Origin: Methylobacteriaceae bacterium
Lineage (GTDB): Bacteria > Pseudomonadota > Alphaproteobacteria > Rhizobiales > Beijerinckiaceae
Direction of reading: 5' to 3'
Length of the DNA: 64,000 bases
Assembly: GCA_020638195.1 (NCBI GenBank)
Contig: JACKJC010000001.1
Span: 795,001-859,000 of the forward strand
Shown: positions 44,491 to 52,847 of the stretch, piece after piece
How positions within the stretch are numbered: position 1 is the stretch's first letter
How the letters are laid out: the number at the start of each line of letters is the position of its first letter
The notes under the pieces: generated by a model
Databases searched by the model: none
Told to the model about the DNA's origin: nothing
The model's input: the letters and a program-made list of their open reading frames with translations, nothing else
Translations under genes and position numbers: made by a program

Positions 44491-45522
44491 ATGTGCAAAC
44501 CCTTTCGCTCGGCGGTGGATGTGCAGTTTCCCTATCCTGTCATGGTCTGTGATGTCGGCGGCACCAATCTCCGCGTCGCGGTCAGCCGCGCGCCGGGAAT
44601 GGCCCCGGAAATCGTCCTGAAAGATTCGACAGCCGCCCATCATGGCCTCGAGGGCGCTCTCGTCGCCGCGGCGAAAGCGGCCGGGACCGAGGCGCGTTCC
44701 GTCATCATATGCGCGGCCGGTCCGGTGGATGCCGGCCATGTCCGCCTCACCAACGCCGATTGGACGCTCGATGGACCTCAGATAGCGCGCCGGCTCGGAC
44801 TGGAGCAGGGGCTCCTGCTGAATGATTTCGAGGCGCAGGCCGTCGCCCTGCCTCATCTGACGCCCGATATGACGCGCGAAATCTGCAGCGGTCTTGCACG
44901 GTCGGGCGCGCCCATGTTGGCGCTCGGGCCCGGCACGGGTCTCGGCGCCGCAGCCTTGCTTCCGGCCAACGGGCGCTGGCTGCCGGCGACGACCGAGGCC
45001 GGCCATGTCGATTTCGGCCCCGCCGGCGCTCTGGAGGAAAAAGTCTGGCCGCATCTCGAGCGCGTGGAAGGTCGGGTGACCTTCGAGAGCGTCCTATCGG
45101 GACCGGGCCTCGCGCGGCTGCATTCCGCACTGGGCGCGGCGCAGGGGCGCGCGCCCGACGGACGGGACGCCGCCGGCGTTCAGGCGGCGGCGCGGGCGGG
45201 TGACGAATCGGCGGTCGAATCGATCGGTCTGTTCTGGCGGCTGGTGGCGCGCTGCGCCGGCGATCTCGCCTTGATCTTCCTCGCCCGCGGCGGCGTGACG
45301 CTCGCCGGCGGCGTGCTGCCCAGACTCGTCGACTGGCTGGATGCGCGGGCGTTTCGGGAAACGTTCTTGGCCAAGGCGCCGATGCAGGCCGTGCTCGCCG
45401 ACATTCCGATCCGGCTGATCGAGCAACCCGACGCCGTGCTCACCGGCATGTCGGCTCTCGCCGCCGCGCCGGACATGTACGCCATCGACTATACGAACCG
45501 GAGCTGGAGACGGGGCGTCTGA
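44491..45522 (+). CDS. glk: Glucokinase (ROK-independent, Glk family)
   Basis: A 343-residue ATP-glucokinase. The phosphate-binding motif DVGGTNLRVAVSRAP lies at about residues 20-34, NADWTLDG and LNDFEAQAVALPHL follow, and LGPGTGLGAAALLP (about 149-162) is the second conserved loop. Glucose-6-phosphate from this enzyme is the substrate of OtsA, which may explain its placement beside the trehalose genes. It converges on ptsN with 18 nt between stops. Confidence 0.9.
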   Translation: MCKPFRSAVDVQFPYPVMVCDVGGTNLRVAVSRAPGMAPEIVLKDSTAAHHGLEGALVAAAKAAGTEARSVIICAAGPVDAGHVRLTNADWTLDGPQIARRLGLEQGLLLNDFEAQAVALPHLTPDMTREICSGLARSGAPMLALGPGTGLGAAALLPANGRWLPATTEAGHVDFGPAGALEEKVWPHLERVEGRVTFESVLSGPGLARLHSALGAAQGRAPDGRDAAGVQAAARAGDESAVESIGLFWRLVARCAGDLALIFLARGGVTLAGGVLPRLVDWLDARAFRETFLAKAPMQAVLADIPIRLIEQPDAVLTGMSALAAAPDMYAIDYTNRSWRRGV

Positions 45523-45540
45523 CCGCTCGCCCCGAGCGCG

Positions 45541-46014
45541 TCACGCGGCGTTCGGCGTCGGAGAGCGGACGAGAATCGAATAGAGCGCGGAGGGGTCGCG
45601 GGTCGAGCGCAGCGTCGCGACGAGGCTCTGGTCGCGCAGCATGCGCGCAGCGCGCGACAAGGCGTTGAGGTGATCGGCGCCGGCGTTTTCCGGCGCGATC
45701 AGCAGGAAGATCAGATCGACCGGCGCATCGTCCAGCGCCTCGAAGTCGATCGGCTTCTCCAGGCGCGCGAACACGCCGAAGATGCGATTGCAGCGCGCGA
45801 GCTTGCCATGCGGGATCGCGATCCCGCCGCCGATGCCCGTCGAACCCAGCCGCTCGCGCTGGATCAGCGCATCGAGAATCTCGCGCGAATCGAGGCCCGA
45901 AACTTCGGCCGCCCTCTCGCTCAGTTCGATCAGCGCCTGCTTCTTGCCGTTGGCTTTCAGCGAGGCAATGACCGCCTGCGGGGAAATGAGATCGTTGAGC
46001 GACATCATCCGCAT
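45541..46014 (-). CDS. ptsN: PTS IIA-like nitrogen regulatory protein PtsN
   Basis: A 157-residue EIIA-Ntr domain. The phosphorylatable His69 is in IAIPHGKL. The family pattern MSLNDLISPQAVIASL begins the chain and APVDLIFLLIAPENAGADHL lies in the middle. The chosen start, 46014, has in-frame alternatives at 46008 and 46005. It forms the conserved rpoN-hpf-ptsN order and participates in the PTS-Ntr phosphorelay that affects potassium and nitrogen responses. Confidence 0.93.
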   Translation of the reverse strand: MRMMSLNDLISPQAVIASLKANGKKQALIELSERAAEVSGLDSREILDALIQRERLGSTGIGGGIAIPHGKLARCNRIFGVFARLEKPIDFEALDDAPVDLIFLLIAPENAGADHLNALSRAARMLRDQSLVATLRSTRDPSALYSILVRSPTPNAA

Positions 46015-46113
46015 TATCCTGTTTTCGCCGCAGGCGCTGGGCCGCTGCCTCCCCGGCTGCGCCCGACTTGCATACGCGAACTCGCAATAACCGTGCCGAT
46101 CTTCGGCTCGGGA

Positions 46114-46701
46114 TCAGGCTTTCGCCTTGTCCTCGCCGGCCGGGTCGAGCCAACCGATATTGCCGTCGCTGCGGCGGTAAATGACATTCACGCGGCCGGT
46201 CGCTGCGTGGCGAAATGGCAGGACCGTCACGCCAGTCATATCCAGTTCCATGACGGCGGCCGCGATCGTCATGGCGCCGAGTCGGGTCGAGGTCTCGGCG
46301 ATGACGGTCGGGGCGAAATCCTGTTCGGCGGGCGCGTCCGTTTCCTCGTCCGGCGCCTCCAGCACGTAGCTCGCGACCATGACGCCGCCAGCATCGGCCT
46401 TCTCGTGCTTGCGTTCCTTGATCCGGCTCTTGTACCGGCGCAGGCGCTTCTCGATCCGCTCGGCCGCCTGGTCGAAACAGGCGTAGGGCTCCTGCGCGCG
46501 GCCATCGGCCTGCACGGTCACGCCGTTCTTCAGGTGAAGCGTGCAATCGGCGCGGAAGCCCGAGCCTTCCGGCGCGATGGTGACATGCCCGCTCGGCTCC
46601 CCGTCGAAATACTTGCCGACGGCGGCGGCGACCTTGCCCTGCACATGCACGCGCAAGGCTTCGCCGATGTTCATGTTCTTGCCCGATACCCGCAACGACA
46701 T
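46114..46701 (-). CDS. hpf: Ribosome hibernation promoting factor, long form
   Basis: A 195-residue ribosome-associated factor that inactivates 70S/100S ribosomes under stress. The N-terminal RaiA/HPF domain (MSLRVSGKNMNIGEALRVHV at start) is followed by an Ala/Glu-rich linker and a C-terminal dimerisation domain (MELDMTGVTVLPFRHAATG, RRSDGNIGWLDP). The length identifies the long form. The start at 46701 is preceded by GAGGGA. It is in the standard place downstream of rpoN. Confidence 0.92.
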   Translation of the reverse strand: MSLRVSGKNMNIGEALRVHVQGKVAAAVGKYFDGEPSGHVTIAPEGSGFRADCTLHLKNGVTVQADGRAQEPYACFDQAAERIEKRLRRYKSRIKERKHEKADAGGVMVASYVLEAPDEETDAPAEQDFAPTVIAETSTRLGAMTIAAAVMELDMTGVTVLPFRHAATGRVNVIYRRSDGNIGWLDPAGEDKAKA

Positions 46702-46792
46702 CTGATCCCTCGGTCTTCTTCTGTTTCGTCGGTTATTCGTTCGTTCGATGGTCTGGCGGCGTTCGGTCGGGCGGCAGGCGGCGCGCGGGAAA

Positions 46793-46821
46793 CCGTTAGA
46801 AGCGCGAGCCGGCGAAGTCAA
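46793..46821 (-). promoter_or_regulatory. Candidate promoter of hpf
   Basis: On the minus strand TTGACT (46821-46816), 17 nt, TAACGG (46798-46793), about 91 nt upstream of the hpf start, downstream of the rpoN stop. It suggests hpf-ptsN can be transcribed apart from rpoN. The -10 is weak. Confidence 0.4.
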
Positions 46822-46895
46822 CCGCCGCCGCTACCTGTTGAAAACTGTTATAAATCAAATGTTTACACATATACCATTCTGAATGTGGCAACGTT

Positions 46896-48476
46896 TTACG
46901 CGGGTTGCGCCGCCAGCGCCGTTTTTTCGCGCCGCCGCTCGACCGACGAGGGAATGCGCAGGCTTTCCCTATATTTCGCCACGGTGCGACGGGCTATGTC
47001 GATATTGGCGTCCTTGAGCCGGGTTACAATGGCGTCGTCCGAGAGGACGGCGTCGGCGGGCTCCTGGTCGATCATCTGCTTGATCCGGAAGCGAACCGCC
47101 TCGGCCGAATGCGCTTCGCCGCCGGCCTGGGCGGCGATCGAGGCGGTGAAGAAATATTTCATCTCGAACAGGCCGCGCGGCGTGGCCATGTATTTGTTCG
47201 AGGTGACGCGCGAGACGGTCGATTCGTGCATGCCGATCGCATCGGCGATGGTGCGCAGGTTCAGCGGCCGCAGGTGTTCGACGCCATGGGCGAGAAACCC
47301 GTCCTGCTGGCGCACGATCTCGCTGGCGACCTTCAATATCGTGCGGGCGCGCTGCTCCAGGCTCTTGGTCAGCCAGTTGGCGTTCTGCAGGCAGTTCGTC
47401 AGGAACGACTTGTCCGCCTCGTTGACCCGCGCAGCGTTCACGGTCGCCGCATAGGTCTGGTTGACCAGTACGCGCGGCAGGACCTCGGTGTTGAGTTCGA
47501 CGCGCCAGCTTCCGTCCGCGGCGGCCCGCACGATCACGTCGGGCGCGACCGGCTGCAGCGTCTCGCCGCCGAAGGCGCGGCCGGGTTTGGGATCGAGCCG
47601 CCGGATCTCGGCGACCATGTCGAGAATGTCCTCGTCATCCACGCCGCACAGTCGGCGCAGGGTCGCGAATTCGCGCTTGGCGAGCAGCGGCAGGTTGGCG
47701 ATCAGCGCCTGCATGGCCGGGTCGTAGCGGTCGCGCTCGCGCAACTGGATGGCGAGGCACTCGGCCAGATCGCGCGCCCCGACGCCGGAGGGATCGAAGG
47801 TCTGGACCTGCGCGAGCATCCGCTCCACCCGCGCGAGCGGCGCGCCCAGACGCTCGGCGGTCTCGGCGAGGTCGTCGCGGAAATAGCCGGCCTCGTCGAG
47901 CGAATCGATCAGCGCGCGGCCGATCAGCCGGTCGGTCGGATCGGCGCAGGCGATGTTGAGCTGCTCGGTCAGATGTTCGGCCAGCGTCGGCTTGGCGGCG
48001 ACATAGGCCTCGAGATTGGGCGCCTCGCCGTCGCTCGCGCCCCCGCCTGCGCCGCCGCCGTTCGCCCCGCCGCTCCAGGCGTCGGTCGTCAGGCCGGTCT
48101 CCTCGCCGCTCGCGGCCGGCGCGGCGGGCGTGGGCGGCGCATCGGCGTCGAAGGCGTTGGACACGTCAGTGCCGAGGTCGGCGGACAATTGCGCACTGTC
48201 GACGGCCAGATCCGAACCCGCCCAGTCCGGCTGTTCGCCCGTCTCCGCGCCGCGCGCCTGCTCGGATTCCGCGAACCGGTCGATCGCGGGCGCGGCTTCC
48301 GGCCCGTTGTCGCGGTCGTCGGCGCGCTCCAGCAAGGGATTGCGGTCGAGCTCGTCCTGTACGAAGGCGGAGAGTTCGAGATGCGAGAACTGCAGCAGCT
48401 TGATCGCCTGCAGCAGTTGCGGCGTCATCACCAGGGCCTGGCCCTGCCGCATCATGAGCCGCGTGGATAAAGCCAT
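46896..48476 (-). CDS. rpoN: RNA polymerase sigma-54 factor RpoN
   Basis: A 526-residue sigma-54. Region I is MALSTRLMMRQGQALVMTPQLLQAIKLLQ, a glutamine/leucine-rich activator-binding helix set. An acidic, Ala/Gly-rich region II (about residues 60-170) is followed by the core-binding and HTH region III. The RpoN box ARRTVAKYRE is at about 495-504. It is transcribed with the cluster on the minus strand; its upstream partners are an SDR and an Omp gene rather than lptB directly. Confidence 0.97.
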   Translation of the reverse strand: MALSTRLMMRQGQALVMTPQLLQAIKLLQFSHLELSAFVQDELDRNPLLERADDRDNGPEAAPAIDRFAESEQARGAETGEQPDWAGSDLAVDSAQLSADLGTDVSNAFDADAPPTPAAPAASGEETGLTTDAWSGGANGGGAGGGASDGEAPNLEAYVAAKPTLAEHLTEQLNIACADPTDRLIGRALIDSLDEAGYFRDDLAETAERLGAPLARVERMLAQVQTFDPSGVGARDLAECLAIQLRERDRYDPAMQALIANLPLLAKREFATLRRLCGVDDEDILDMVAEIRRLDPKPGRAFGGETLQPVAPDVIVRAAADGSWRVELNTEVLPRVLVNQTYAATVNAARVNEADKSFLTNCLQNANWLTKSLEQRARTILKVASEIVRQQDGFLAHGVEHLRPLNLRTIADAIGMHESTVSRVTSNKYMATPRGLFEMKYFFTASIAAQAGGEAHSAEAVRFRIKQMIDQEPADAVLSDDAIVTRLKDANIDIARRTVAKYRESLRIPSSVERRREKTALAAQPA

Positions 48477-48574
48477 CTCGTTACACTCGAAACCGCCCCA
48501 ACGAATGGCTGGGGGCCATTGCTGCGCCGCACAATGATATACGGCCCGCTTTTTGCTTCAAGCATTTTAGCGAA

Positions 48575-48599
48575 AGGGCCGCTCGATAAAAGCGGCCCT
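48575..48599 (-). terminator. Hairpin downstream of the SDR gene
   Basis: AGGGCCGC (48575-48582) pairs perfectly with GCGGCCCT (48592-48599), separated by a 9-nt loop; TTTCGC follows in the minus-strand sense. The T-tract is short, so it may be a weak terminator between the SDR and rpoN genes. Confidence 0.5.
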
Positions 48600-48646
48600 G
48601 TGGACGAACGCCGGAACGCGGTTAAGAACAGCTGTCAAAACATCGC

Positions 48647-49408
48647 CTAAAGCCCTGTGTGAGCGATGTAGCCACGGTTGTGTGTCGGGCTGATGAGGAT
48701 CTCGTTGACGCAGACGTGCTGCGGCGCCTCCGCGACATAGACGATAATGCCGGCCACATCGTCCGCCTGCAGCATCCGCGCCTGTTCTTCCGCGGTCGGC
48801 ACGACGGGCCGCGATTTCAGGATCGGCGTCGCCACCTCGCCCGGACACACGCAGCAGGCGCGCAGATTGTTCTTCGCGTTTTCCATGTTGAAGGATTCGG
48901 TCAGCGCCACCACCGCATGCTTGGACGCGACATAGGCCGGCCCGGTCAGCGGCGACACGTATTTGCCCGCCCAGGACGAGACGTTGACGATCGTGCCTTC
49001 CTTCTGCGCCTTCATCGCGGGCAGCACGGCGCGCATGCAGTACATCAGCCCGTCGAGATTGATGCCGATCACCTGGTCCCAGCCCTCGTTGGTGACGTCG
49101 GGCCAGTTCCGCGCACGGACATTCACGCCGGCGGAATTCACGAGCAGGTCGATCCGGCCGAATTTCTGGATGATCTGGTTCGCTGCCGTCTGCACTGCGG
49201 CCGCGTCCGACACATCGAGCGGGACAGCCAGCAGGCGCGAAGAATCGCCGCCCTTGGCTACCGCGCTGGCGATGGCCGCGTCGACATTTTCGGTCCGCCG
49301 CGAGGTGACCGCGACCGACCAGCCGCGCGCCGCCAGCATTTCCACGCAGGCCTGCCCGATGCCCGTGCCGCCGCCGGTGACCCAGGCGACGCGTCCGTTA
49401 TTGCTCAT
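48647..49408 (-). CDS. Short-chain dehydrogenase/reductase
   Basis: A 253-residue SDR with the Rossmann cofactor motif TGGGTGIGQA (about residues 12-21), an NSAGV motif (about 91-95), and the active-site YxxxK in PAYVASKHAV, preceded by a Ser in NVSSWAG. The sequence reads most like classical NAD(P)-dependent oxidoreductases; substrate unknown. The ATG at 49408 follows GGGGAGGAAATC, a strong Shine-Dalgarno. It stands between the Omp gene and rpoN. Confidence 0.85.
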   Translation of the reverse strand: MSNNGRVAWVTGGGTGIGQACVEMLAARGWSVAVTSRRTENVDAAIASAVAKGGDSSRLLAVPLDVSDAAAVQTAANQIIQKFGRIDLLVNSAGVNVRARNWPDVTNEGWDQVIGINLDGLMYCMRAVLPAMKAQKEGTIVNVSSWAGKYVSPLTGPAYVASKHAVVALTESFNMENAKNNLRACCVCPGEVATPILKSRPVVPTAEEQARMLQADDVAGIIVYVAEAPQHVCVNEILISPTHNRGYIAHTGL

Positions 49409-49490
49409 GATTTCCTCCCCTTCGGATGCGCGGGAGGATGGCACGGGCGCCGCCGCGCCACCAAGACGGCCGCGTGGCAGGGCCGCCATG

Positions 49491-49518
49491 CAAAAGAGCC
49501 CGGCAAAGGCCGGGCTCT
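49491..49518 (-). terminator. Rho-independent terminator of the outer-membrane protein gene
   Basis: In minus-strand sense a perfect 10-bp stem AGAGCCCGGC / GCCGGGCTCT with loop CTTT is followed by TTTG. It lies 23 nt past the stop of the two-barrel Omp gene. Confidence 0.8.
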
Positions 49519-49541
49519 CGGGAATTTCGCTGTCGGTTCGC

Positions 49542-51161
49542 TCAGTATTTGGCGACGACAGGCGCCGTGCCGAAGCCGCCGAACTTGTAGTTCAGACCGA
49601 CGCGCGCGGTGGATGTGCCGACGTTCCGGACTTCCAGCGTCTGGACCATCGGCCCTGTTGCGAAGGCCGGCGGATTGAGCGTACCGCCGCCGCCGACCGG
49701 CATGCCCGCGTAGCGCGCATACAGGAATTCGCTGCGGATGCTCAGGCGATCGGTGATCGGATATTCGCCGCCGAAACCGACGGTCCAGCCGAGCTTGACC
49801 GCCGAGGACGAGCCGTCGACCGCCGCGAACACCGGGAAGCCCGTGATGCTGGTCGTCCAGTTGATCCGGCCGGACAGGCCAGCATAGGCGAGACCGCCCG
49901 TGACATAGGTCAGCACGCCATTGCCCATGGCGTAGCCGAGCCGAAGGCGCGTCGAGCCGTGCCAGTCGAGGCCGTAGCGGGCATTGCCGGTCAGCGATTG
50001 CGCGAAGCCGGGGATCGAGCCGCCGAAGGTCGCGTCGCCGCGCGTCCTGGCGCCGCCCCACTGCAGGTCGGTCTCGAGGCCGACGACGATATGATTGGCG
50101 TATTCGTGGTTGTAGCCGGCCTGGCCGCCCGCCAGGAAGCCACCCATGCCGAGCTTGCTGCGGATGCTCTCGATCTCGAAGCCGCCGCCAATCGTGGGCT
50201 GGAACTGGGCGAGGTGCGATTCCAGCACGCCGCCGCCATAACCGCCGTTCACGCCGACATAGAAACCGGTCCAGGAGGCGCGCGGGCCCGGCACATCGGC
50301 GAACAGGCCGAGCGGACCGCCGCCGGTCGCCGCGATGACCGGCAGGCCGAACTTGTAATTGAAGCCGGTGCGCAGCGTATGGACGCCGACCGCGTGCGAC
50401 GCGACCGGGCCGGAGCCCGAAGCGCCCGTCGTCGGCTCGTGGAATGTGTTCTGAACGTAAGCCGCGCCGCCGTACTGCGCGTAGAGATATTCGGACTTGA
50501 AGGTCAGGTTGCCGCCGAGCGCATATTCGAAGCCCGCGCCGAGCGTCCAGCCGAAGCGGACCGAGGAGCCATTGCCCTGAACGATAGAGGTCGTGCCGAT
50601 GCCGGCGGCGAACGTGTTCCAGTTGCTGTCGCCGGCGATGGACGCGTAGGCGAGGCCGCCCGTGACATAGGGCAGGAAGCGCGGGGTGACGGCATAGCCG
50701 AGCCGCAGGCGGGTGGATCCCTGCCAGTCCAGCCCGAACCGCGCCTGGCCGTTCAGCGTGTTGAAGAAGCCGGGAAAATAGGTGCCGAACTGCACCGATG
50801 CATGCTTGCGCAGCACGCCAATGGAGAAATCCGTCTCGACGCCGATCACCGCGCCATTGGCCATCTGCCAGTTGTAGCCGGCCTGCGCGCCGATGAAGAG
50901 GTCGCCGAACGGGAGTTTCGAATTGAGGTTCTGTACATCGGGCGAACCGACGCCGACCGGACCGAGGAAATTATAGGACGACGAAACGTCGCCCGCCGAT
51001 GTGCCGGAATGCAGGCCGACGTAAAAGCCGGTCCATGTCAGGACGGGCGGGGCGATCAGCGCGGCCTTGCGGCTCGGGAGGTCGGCGGCGGACGCCGCGC
51101 CGGCGAAAGCGAGGGCTGTGAAAGCCACGCACGACAAAAGAACAGACTTGCTGGACGCCAC
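49542..51161 (-). CDS. Outer-membrane protein with two tandem Omp25/31-like beta-barrels
   Basis: A 539-residue protein. A GTG start at 51161 is preceded by GGAGG at 7 nt spacing. The signal peptide ends AASAADLP (residue about 25), as in Hyphomicrobiales Omp25/31. Two similar barrel modules follow: each opens with WTGFYVGxxxG (residues 43 and 297) and closes with a TGFNYKFG/VGLNYKFG strand (about 263-272 and 525-532). Both contain GLDW-(Q/H)GSTRLRLGY and YVTGGLAYA. The module sizes suit an eight-stranded barrel each. Such a protein usually has one barrel of about 200-280 residues, so this is a tandem fusion. The gene has its own terminator. Confidence 0.88.
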   Translation of the reverse strand: MASSKSVLLSCVAFTALAFAGAASAADLPSRKAALIAPPVLTWTGFYVGLHSGTSAGDVSSSYNFLGPVGVGSPDVQNLNSKLPFGDLFIGAQAGYNWQMANGAVIGVETDFSIGVLRKHASVQFGTYFPGFFNTLNGQARFGLDWQGSTRLRLGYAVTPRFLPYVTGGLAYASIAGDSNWNTFAAGIGTTSIVQGNGSSVRFGWTLGAGFEYALGGNLTFKSEYLYAQYGGAAYVQNTFHEPTTGASGSGPVASHAVGVHTLRTGFNYKFGLPVIAATGGGPLGLFADVPGPRASWTGFYVGVNGGYGGGVLESHLAQFQPTIGGGFEIESIRSKLGMGGFLAGGQAGYNHEYANHIVVGLETDLQWGGARTRGDATFGGSIPGFAQSLTGNARYGLDWHGSTRLRLGYAMGNGVLTYVTGGLAYAGLSGRINWTTSITGFPVFAAVDGSSSAVKLGWTVGFGGEYPITDRLSIRSEFLYARYAGMPVGGGGTLNPPAFATGPMVQTLEVRNVGTSTARVGLNYKFGGFGTAPVVAKY

Positions 51162-51302
51162 GATCAAACCTCCGACCGCAAAACCTTGATGGATCCAGTA
51201 AAATCGAATTGCTCGGCAGAGCAACGGGTCACTGCTTGAACTCGAGCCTGAGCAACAGAATTGCGGCCGCATGTGGCCAATCGGCCACTCCCACGCGAGC
51301 CG

Positions 51303-52271
51303 TCACATCCGGAAATCGTCGCCCAGATAGAACCGCCGCACGTTCGGATCCGCCACGATCGCCTCGGGGGGGCCCTCGGTGAGGATGCGGCCGGCGTGGA
51401 CGATATAGGCGCGGTCGGTCATGCCCAGCGTCTCGCGCACCGAATGGTCGGTGATCAGCACACCGATGCCGCGATGCTTCAGGTGGCGCACCAGCCCCTG
51501 GATGTCGGCGACCGCGATCGGGTCGATGCCGGCGAAAGGCTCGTCGAGCAGCATGAAGGAGGGGTGGCCCGCCAGCGCGCGCGCGATTTCGCAACGCCGC
51601 CGCTCGCCGCCAGACAGCGCCACCGAATTCACCTTGCGCAGCCGCTTGATGTCGAATTCCTCGAGCAGCGCCTCCAGCTCTTCTTCCCGCTTGGCGGGGT
51701 CGGGCTGCGCGATCTCGAGCACGGCGCGGATATTGTCCTCGACGCTCAGGCCGCGAAAGATGGAGGGTTCCTGCGGCAGATAGCCGATGCCGAGCCGCGC
51801 GCGACGGTACATCGGCAGCATGGTCACGTCGTGGCCGTCGAGCTCGATCAGGCCTGCGTCAGGCCGGATCAGGCCGGTGATCATGTAGAAAAGCGTGGTC
51901 TTGCCGGCGCCGTTGGGCCCGAGCAGGCCGACAACCTCGCCACGGCGCAGGTAGAGGCTCACGTCCTCGATCACGCGCCGGCCCTTGTAGGACTTGCCGA
52001 GGTGGTGGATGCCGAGCACGTCCTCCTCGGTCGGCACGTCGAGCGAGCGCTCGACCGGCGCCGGAGCGCCGTCGCCGTCCTCGGGAGATTCCTGCTTGCG
52101 CCGACCGCCCGGCAGCAGCCCTTTCAGGCGCGCGAAAAAGCCCGCGACAGGTCCGCCGCGCGAAATCTCTTCGCGACGCTCATCCGAGGATGGCGGGTGA
52201 AGCGGGGCGTGCAAATCGAATGCGCTCTCGGTTTCCTGCAAGACAGGGCGTAGCCTGCGTCGCGCGCCCAT
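51303..52271 (-). CDS. lptB: Lipopolysaccharide export ATP-binding protein LptB with N-terminal extension
   Basis: A 322-residue ATPase of the LPS exporter LptB2FG. Walker A GPNGAGKTTLFYMITG (about residues 118-133), signature LSGGERRRCEIARALAG, Walker B MLLDEPFAGIDPIAV, and the DHSVRETL H-loop region fit LptB. The first 85 residues are an Arg/Glu-rich extension seen in many Hyphomicrobiales LptB. It forms a cluster with lptA and lptC, 51 nt from lptA. Confidence 0.93.
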   Translation of the reverse strand: MGARRRLRPVLQETESAFDLHAPLHPPSSDERREEISRGGPVAGFFARLKGLLPGGRRKQESPEDGDGAPAPVERSLDVPTEEDVLGIHHLGKSYKGRRVIEDVSLYLRRGEVVGLLGPNGAGKTTLFYMITGLIRPDAGLIELDGHDVTMLPMYRRARLGIGYLPQEPSIFRGLSVEDNIRAVLEIAQPDPAKREEELEALLEEFDIKRLRKVNSVALSGGERRRCEIARALAGHPSFMLLDEPFAGIDPIAVADIQGLVRHLKHRGIGVLITDHSVRETLGMTDRAYIVHAGRILTEGPPEAIVADPNVRRFYLGDDFRM

Positions 52272-52322
52272 GCAACGGGGGGATGCGCCGGCGCTCTCGA
52301 ACGTTCCGCGCCGGAACGACGA

Positions 52323-52847
52323 TTATCGGCGAGCCGTGGGCTTGCGCGCCTCCGGCTCCTTGCGCGGCTCTGGCTCCTTCGGCGTCAGTACGGTGCGCGC
52401 GCGGCCTGTGACGGTGGCGCGATTGGTGGCGAGATCATAGATCAGCTTGTCGCCCTGCGTGACGGTCGTGCCCTGCGTGAAGGTCACGTTGCCGATCAGG
52501 TACCATTTGTTTTCCTGCCGGTCGTAGACGCCGCTATCGCCGGTGCCGACCTTGTCCTTCTGCGCGACCGTGACAGGGCCCTTCATCTCGACCCGCCGCA
52601 CGCCGGAATTCGCGGAACCCGCGGCGCCCTTGTCGAGGTAGATGGTCATGACCGAGCCGCGCACCTTGGTCGGCCCCTGCGTCGCCAGCACATTGCCGGT
52701 GTAGACGAGCTTGTTCTCCTTCTCGAAGAAGTCGAGCTTGGCCGCGTCGACCGTATAGGGGTCCTTGGCGCTGGCGCCGGGCAGCATGGCGGCGGCGGCC
52801 GGGGTTGCGGCGAGCGCGACCAGGGTCGCGACGATTGGCAGTCTCAC
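52323..52847 (-). CDS. lptA: Lipopolysaccharide transport periplasmic protein LptA
   Basis: A 174-residue periplasmic protein with a signal peptide (about residues 1-22, AAAMLPGASA) followed by OstA-type beta repeats: VYTGNVLATQGPTKVRGSVMTIYLD, SGVYDRQENKWYLIGNVTF. It forms the periplasmic bridge between LptC and LptD. The start overlaps the lptC stop by 4 nt. The basic C-terminus is Lys/Arg/Glu-rich. Confidence 0.93.
   Translation of the reverse strand: MRLPIVATLVALAATPAAAAMLPGASAKDPYTVDAAKLDFFEKENKLVYTGNVLATQGPTKVRGSVMTIYLDKGAAGSANSGVRRVEMKGPVTVAQKDKVGTGDSGVYDRQENKWYLIGNVTFTQGTTVTQGDKLIYDLATNRATVTGRARTVLTPKEPEPRKEPEARKPTARR

Noticed and set aside
51209..51224. TTGCTC-GGCA-GAGCAA hairpin upstream of the Omp gene
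   Set aside because: A 6-bp stem in the leader may be a regulatory RNA element but has no family resemblance and could arise by chance.
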